NCBI RefSeq assembly: GCF_000425805.1
Contig: NZ_AUED01000026.1
Coordinates: 1 to 43,799, forward strand
DNA: 43,799 bases
Reading direction: 5' to 3'
From: Pseudomonas vranovensis DSM 16006
Lineage (GTDB): Bacteria > Pseudomonadota > Gammaproteobacteria > Pseudomonadales > Pseudomonadaceae
The notes under the pieces were generated by a model that saw nothing but the letters and a program-made list of their open reading frames with translations, was not told where the DNA came from and searched no databases. How positions within the stretch are numbered: the first letter of the stretch is position 1; the number at the start of each line of letters is the position of its first letter. The position numbers and the translations under genes are program-made. Below, piece by piece: positions 40,408-43,799 of the stretch.

Positions 40408-41085
40408 TCAGGCGCGGGCGCCCGCCGCCAGCAGTATCTTTTCCATCGCCGTGTACCCGCGCTGGCGCGCATGGGCCAGCGGGGTCACGCCATCCTTGTC
40501 GGCAATGTTCACGTCGGCCCCGGCCTTGACCAGCAACTCGACGATCTCGACATGCCGGGCGCCGCCATCGCCGAGTACGATGGCCTCCATCAGCGCGGTC
40601 CAGTGCAGGCGGTTGATATGGTTCACATCGACGCCGGCCTCGATCAGCGTACGGACCGTCTCGACATGCCCGCGCTCGGCCGCCGGGATCAGTGCCGTGC
40701 CGCCGTAGCGGTTGGTGCTCTTGAGGTCGGCACCGTGGCTCAGGGTCAGTTGCAGGATCTGCTTGAGGCCACGGGCACCGGCGTACAGGTACGGGCTATC
40801 GTCGATGGTGTCCTTGGCATTGACGTCGGCGCCGGCTTCGATCAACACCTTGGCCGCCTCTATCTGGTTACCGTGGGTGGCGAGCAGCAGCGGGGTGCGG
40901 CCCTGTTTGTCGCGGGCCTCGATGTTGACGCCCTGGTCGAGCAGGTTTTTTACCTGTGTGGCATTGCCACGCTCGGCAGCTTCGCGCAGTTGGTTTTCGA
41001 GCACGCCACCTTCGGCGTTGGCCGTGAGCGAAGTGAGCATGGCCAGCAGCATGGCGAAGAAAATGTTGAGGTGTTCCAGGCGCAT
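40408..41085 (-). CDS. Exported ankyrin-repeat protein
   Basis: A 225-residue protein with a Sec signal peptide (about 1-24, ending TANAE) and about six ankyrin repeats (GRTPLLLATHGNQIEAAKVL and similar), ending with one containing GVTPLAHARQRGYTAMEKIL. Ankyrin repeats bind proteins; periplasmic ones include protective partners of catalase or toxins in Pseudomonas. It converges with tatA and is divergent from the LysR gene. Confidence 0.87.
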   Translation of the reverse strand: MRLEHLNIFFAMLLAMLTSLTANAEGGVLENQLREAAERGNATQVKNLLDQGVNIEARDKQGRTPLLLATHGNQIEAAKVLIEAGADVNAKDTIDDSPYLYAGARGLKQILQLTLSHGADLKSTNRYGGTALIPAAERGHVETVRTLIEAGVDVNHINRLHWTALMEAIVLGDGGARHVEIVELLVKAGADVNIADKDGVTPLAHARQRGYTAMEKILLAAGARA

Positions 41086-41105
41086 TCGGCGGCCTCCGTG
41101 TGTTG

Positions 41106-41130
41106 TTCTATGAATGGGCGCATGATAGAA
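41106..41130. promoter_or_regulatory. LysR-type operator candidate
   Basis: TTCTAT (41106-41111) and ATAGAA (41125-41130) form an inverted repeat with 13 bases between, in the 78-base region between ankyrin and LysR genes. It has the look of a LysR binding site. Confidence 0.45.
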
Positions 41131-41155
41131 ATCGAGTCACCCATTTAGAAGTTAA

Positions 41156-41171
41156 ATATTCGTATGAATAT
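41156..41171. promoter_or_regulatory. Palindrome over LysR start codon
   Basis: ATATTC-GTAT-GAATAT covers the ATG at 41164 itself. Binding by the regulator would give autorepression. Confidence 0.4.
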
Positions 41172-42045
41172 CAGTGTAAAACCGAATAGGTCCTTGTTCG
41201 ACCTGGACTTGTTACGCGCTATTGTCGTGGTGGCGGACTGCGGCAGCTTTACAACAGCGGCGGCCCGGCTGCACTCCACTCAATCGACGGTGAGCCAGAA
41301 GGTCCGGCGCCTGGAAGACATGGTCGGCCACCGCTTGCTGGTGCGTGGTAACCGTGACGTGTTGCCCACGGATGCTGGCCAGACGCTACTGGGCTATGCC
41401 CGGCATATGCTCGCGCTGAACGACCAGATGCTCGAGGCGCTGGCGGGCGCCACGGTAGGGGTGACGGTGCGACTGGGAGTGCCCGAGGATTTTGTCGGCG
41501 GGCGCACTACCAATGCCTTGTCGGCGTTCAATCGCAAGTACCAGCAGATCAAGCTGGAGGTCACCAGTGGCCTGTGCCGTGACCTGAGCCAGAGCTACGA
41601 CAACGGCGAACTCGACCTGGTACTGCTCAAACAGCGGCGCAACAGTCGTGAAGGCGTGGCCTGCTGGCCGGAAGAACTGCAATGGATTGACAGCGCCAGC
41701 ATCCCTTCGATCGACCTGGACCCGATCCCGCTGGTGACCTTCCCGCCCCGTGGCCTTTACCGCGATGACATGATCAACGCCATCGAGAGCATGGGCAGGC
41801 GCTGGCGCATCAGCTTTACCAGCTCGAGCCTGAGCGGCATCCAGGCCGCAGTAGCCGATGGCATGGGCATCAGCCTGCTGCCCCCGCGTGCGGCCACTCG
41901 CGAGCATGTGGTGCTGGGGCAACAGAATGGGCTGCCGGAGATCGACAGTTATGAAATCGTCATCGTCCATCGGCCCACGGCCGACCCGATGGTCAAGGAA
42001 CTGGCAGGGGTGTTGGCGGGGTTGCTTGAGGCGCATGAGGTTTGA
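41164..42045 (+). CDS. LysR-type regulator
   Basis: A 293-residue LysR regulator. The helix-turn-helix is at about 12-70 (FDLDLLRAIVVVADCGSFTT, then STQSTVSQKVRRLE) and the effector domain at 95-290. It is divergent from the ankyrin gene and its 3' end overlaps the convergent START gene by 53 bases. I cannot name its effector. Confidence 0.88.
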   Translation: MNISVKPNRSLFDLDLLRAIVVVADCGSFTTAAARLHSTQSTVSQKVRRLEDMVGHRLLVRGNRDVLPTDAGQTLLGYARHMLALNDQMLEALAGATVGVTVRLGVPEDFVGGRTTNALSAFNRKYQQIKLEVTSGLCRDLSQSYDNGELDLVLLKQRRNSREGVACWPEELQWIDSASIPSIDLDPIPLVTFPPRGLYRDDMINAIESMGRRWRISFTSSSLSGIQAAVADGMGISLLPPRAATREHVVLGQQNGLPEIDSYEIVIVHRPTADPMVKELAGVLAGLLEAHEV

Positions 42046-42679
42046 GTTCGCCAAGGTCGGTGTGCTGTTCACGCACCCCCTGACGCTCGGCAACTGCCCG
42101 CAAGGTGCGCAGCGACACCATCGGTGCGTCGATCACGAACTGGTTGGCCAGCCATGACGGGATGTCGCCGGCAGGCTCGGCCTCCAACTGGTAGGTCACT
42201 TCGGTCAATTGGTCGCCTTTGGGCACCAGGATCCACTGGCCCTTGAGCTGGGTGACGCGAATCAGCCCCGGCACCTGTTCGGCTTTATCAGCCTCGGCGC
42301 TGAGTCGGCGGACCATCCCGCCGTCGTCGGTGCGCTCGGTTTGCACCCGGATCACTATGTCGCGGGGGCTGGCCGGCCAGGGCAGGTCGGTGGTCAGGTA
42401 GACCCAGGTGCTATCACCCTCGACCTCCAGCAGACGCATCGAAGCGCAGCCGTAGAGCCATTTGCACGCCACCCGCAGGTTTTCCTGCAGATCGCTCAGG
42501 GTTCGCACACTGGCCTTGATCAGCGCCACGCCGCGAAAGCGCTGGTAGTGCGAGCCTGCAACGTCATCCAGATACACCCGGATGCCATCTTCATCCCTGG
42601 CCAGATGCCAGGAATCGGCCTGGACGCTGCTGCAGAGCAGCAACGTCAGCAGCGCGCCGCACAAGAGGCTGGGTTTCAT
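41993..42679 (-). CDS. START-domain lipid-binding protein
   Basis: A 228-residue protein with a Sec signal peptide (MKPSLLCGALLTLLLCSSVQ, cleaved near ADS) and a START-like domain (about 25-205): DEDGIRVYLDDVAGSHYQRF, LYGCASMRLLEVEGDSTWVY and LPWPASPRDIVIRV. These proteins hold lipids or sterol-like molecules in the periplasm. The C-terminal 25 residues are low-complexity and are encoded over the LysR gene's end. The ligand is unknown. Confidence 0.85.
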   Translation of the reverse strand: MKPSLLCGALLTLLLCSSVQADSWHLARDEDGIRVYLDDVAGSHYQRFRGVALIKASVRTLSDLQENLRVACKWLYGCASMRLLEVEGDSTWVYLTTDLPWPASPRDIVIRVQTERTDDGGMVRRLSAEADKAEQVPGLIRVTQLKGQWILVPKGDQLTEVTYQLEAEPAGDIPSWLANQFVIDAPMVSLRTLRAVAERQGVREQHTDLGELKPHAPQATPPTPLPVP

Positions 42680-42867
42680 GTGGGCTCCACGGCGCTTGAA
42701 TGACCGGTTGAAGCATAGGTCAGCCGGGTGTTTTTACCGCTGTGGTGGTGCTGGTTGCAGATTGGGTCTGAAAAGTTTGTAGGGTTTTTCCCTTTCCAAG
42801 CGGGCTGCGCGGAATGCCAATGCTGCCGTGCTAGGTTCCGGGCTCCATTTGCCCAAGGAATCTCCCC

Positions 42868-43799
42868 ATGTCGGTCCATCGCATGAACATCAATGGCCGC
42901 GGTGCAGGGCAGCACGGCGACCAGACCACCAGCGGCGCCACCTGCTTGAGCAGCCAGTCTCATTCCACCCAGAGTGGCGTTCCCCATTTGCGCCTGGGGG
43001 ATGCCACCACGCCGTGCCCGTTATGCGGCGTGTCCGGGGAAATCGCTGAAGGTGAAACGGGCTGGACGATTGATGGCCGACCCATGGCGGTGGATGACGT
43101 GTTGATCCAGTGCGGTTGCCCGCCCGGCAGCAACCGCCTGGTTGCACCGTTGGTTGCAACGCGTGTTGCCAGTGCCCCGGCCCCAGCCAAGGTCGCCGAG
43201 CAGGTGGGGCACATCCGTACCGCGTTGCCATCGGGGCCAGCCTCGGGTTTTGCACCTGCAAGCCGCTCCATGCCCGTCATGACCGCCACCCCCGGCACGC
43301 TGGAGCCGGGCTTCTACATCGTCCCCCGCAGCATGTCCGGCCCGCAGGTACTGGCGCAGTTGGGCAACCCCTACCTGCCAGCTCGCCTGCAACGGCTCAA
43401 CCCGACCTTCGCCCAGGACTTCAAGGCGGGTGAACTGTTCATCCTCGGCGACCCGGACAACGGAACGGCGTGTACCCGCGAAGAAGCCCAGCTGATGGAC
43501 GCCGCTGCGCAGGTGCGCGATGCGCTGGCGGGGCTTAGCGAGGAAGAGGCCAACTTCATGGCCGATTACCAAGGCGAGATTGCCGGGTTGCTGGGGAGCG
43601 CGAGCCTGTCGATGGGGGTCAGCACGGTGATGCTGGGTCAAGGACTGAGGCAGGTGGAAGGTACCTTGCGTGCGCTGGAGGAATTGCATCAACGCTCGTT
43701 CAGTCTCCACGGTCATTTGAACAGCCGGGATTTCTTTGCGGCGCGTCGTGAGTTGTACAAGACCCTTGATGCCCAGTTGAAGAGTGCCTTTCTCAACAA
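42868..43799 (+). CDS. PAAR-type protein, cut by window edge
   Basis: An incomplete gene with 310 residues visible and no stop before the window end. The N-terminal ~95 residues look like a PAAR-type spike-tip domain (MNINGRGAGQHGDQTTSGAT, then CPLCGVSG and VLIQCGCPPGSN with paired Cys). A linker and a LysM-like or handle region with FYIVPRSMSGPQVLAQLGN follow, then a helical segment. PAAR proteins tip the type VI secretion spike and often carry a C-terminal toxin, which would lie beyond the window. AAGGAA precedes the ATG. PAAR assignment is by pattern, not verified. Confidence 0.7.
   Translation, partial: MSVHRMNINGRGAGQHGDQTTSGATCLSSQSHSTQSGVPHLRLGDATTPCPLCGVSGEIAEGETGWTIDGRPMAVDDVLIQCGCPPGSNRLVAPLVATRVASAPAPAKVAEQVGHIRTALPSGPASGFAPASRSMPVMTATPGTLEPGFYIVPRSMSGPQVLAQLGNPYLPARLQRLNPTFAQDFKAGELFILGDPDNGTACTREEAQLMDAAAQVRDALAGLSEEEANFMADYQGEIAGLLGSASLSMGVSTVMLGQGLRQVEGTLRALEELHQRSFSLHGHLNSRDFFAARRELYKTLDAQLKSAFLN

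Overview
The window is chromosomal DNA of a Pseudomonas, most likely of the P. putida/P. fluorescens lineage. The evidence is the high GC content, the dense family of short palindromic REP elements ending in GCAGCGGCTAC, a typical pobR-pobA pair, and A-rich Crc/Hfq-type motifs at many catabolic start codons. All calls are from reading the sequence; no database search was run. There are 37 supported protein genes, one structured RNA, and no tRNA, rRNA, transposase or CRISPR array.

Region 1 (1-1437) is repeat DNA around one small gene, a DUF3077 protein on the minus strand. Its leader carries a C4-type antisense RNA whose loops are complementary to the gene's own ribosome binding region. The locus lies between two almost identical 176-bp direct repeats.

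Region 2 (1438-17574) is a lipid- or terpenoid-type catabolic island, nearly all on the plus strand. It encodes a short-chain dehydrogenase, a MaoC hydratase, a thiolase, a YCF48 beta-propeller, an RND/MMPL transporter, a LuxR-type regulator, a DUF1329 exported protein, a KshA-like Rieske oxygenase and a small membrane peptide. A divergent LysR gene follows, then 3-hydroxyacyl-CoA dehydrogenase, acyl-CoA dehydrogenase, thioesterase and a second thiolase. Together these look like handling, ring or side-chain hydroxylation, and CoA-dependent beta-oxidation of a bulky hydrophobic substrate. The substrate is not identifiable from sequence, and an acyl-CoA ligase and an oxygenase reductase are missing. 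This is the best candidate for an undescribed pathway.

Region 3 (17581-24954) is a regulator knot (AraC and LysR coupled by an ATGA overlap, and a divergent AraC), a large repeat block, a secreted SdsA-type alkylsulfatase and a membrane diguanylate cyclase.

Region 4 (25034-40382) is an aromatic block. An ompW - GMC oxidoreductase - coniferyl-aldehyde-type dehydrogenase operon is divergent from an AraC gene. Next is an operon in the order pchA-pchC-pchX-pchF (hydroxybenzaldehyde dehydrogenase, cytochrome c, Tat-exported protein, 4-cresol-dehydrogenase-type flavoprotein), preceded by a sigma-54 promoter and divergent from an XylR/DmpR-type activator with a complete phenol-sensing pocket. An outer-membrane channel gene has its own sigma-54 promoter with an IHF site. 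pobR and pobA follow, then an extra tatA. Together these would take a 4-alkylphenol such as p-cresol to 4-hydroxybenzoate and on to protocatechuate.

Region 5 (40408-43799) holds an exported ankyrin protein, a divergent LysR regulator, a START-domain lipid-binding protein and the start of a PAAR-type protein cut by the window edge.
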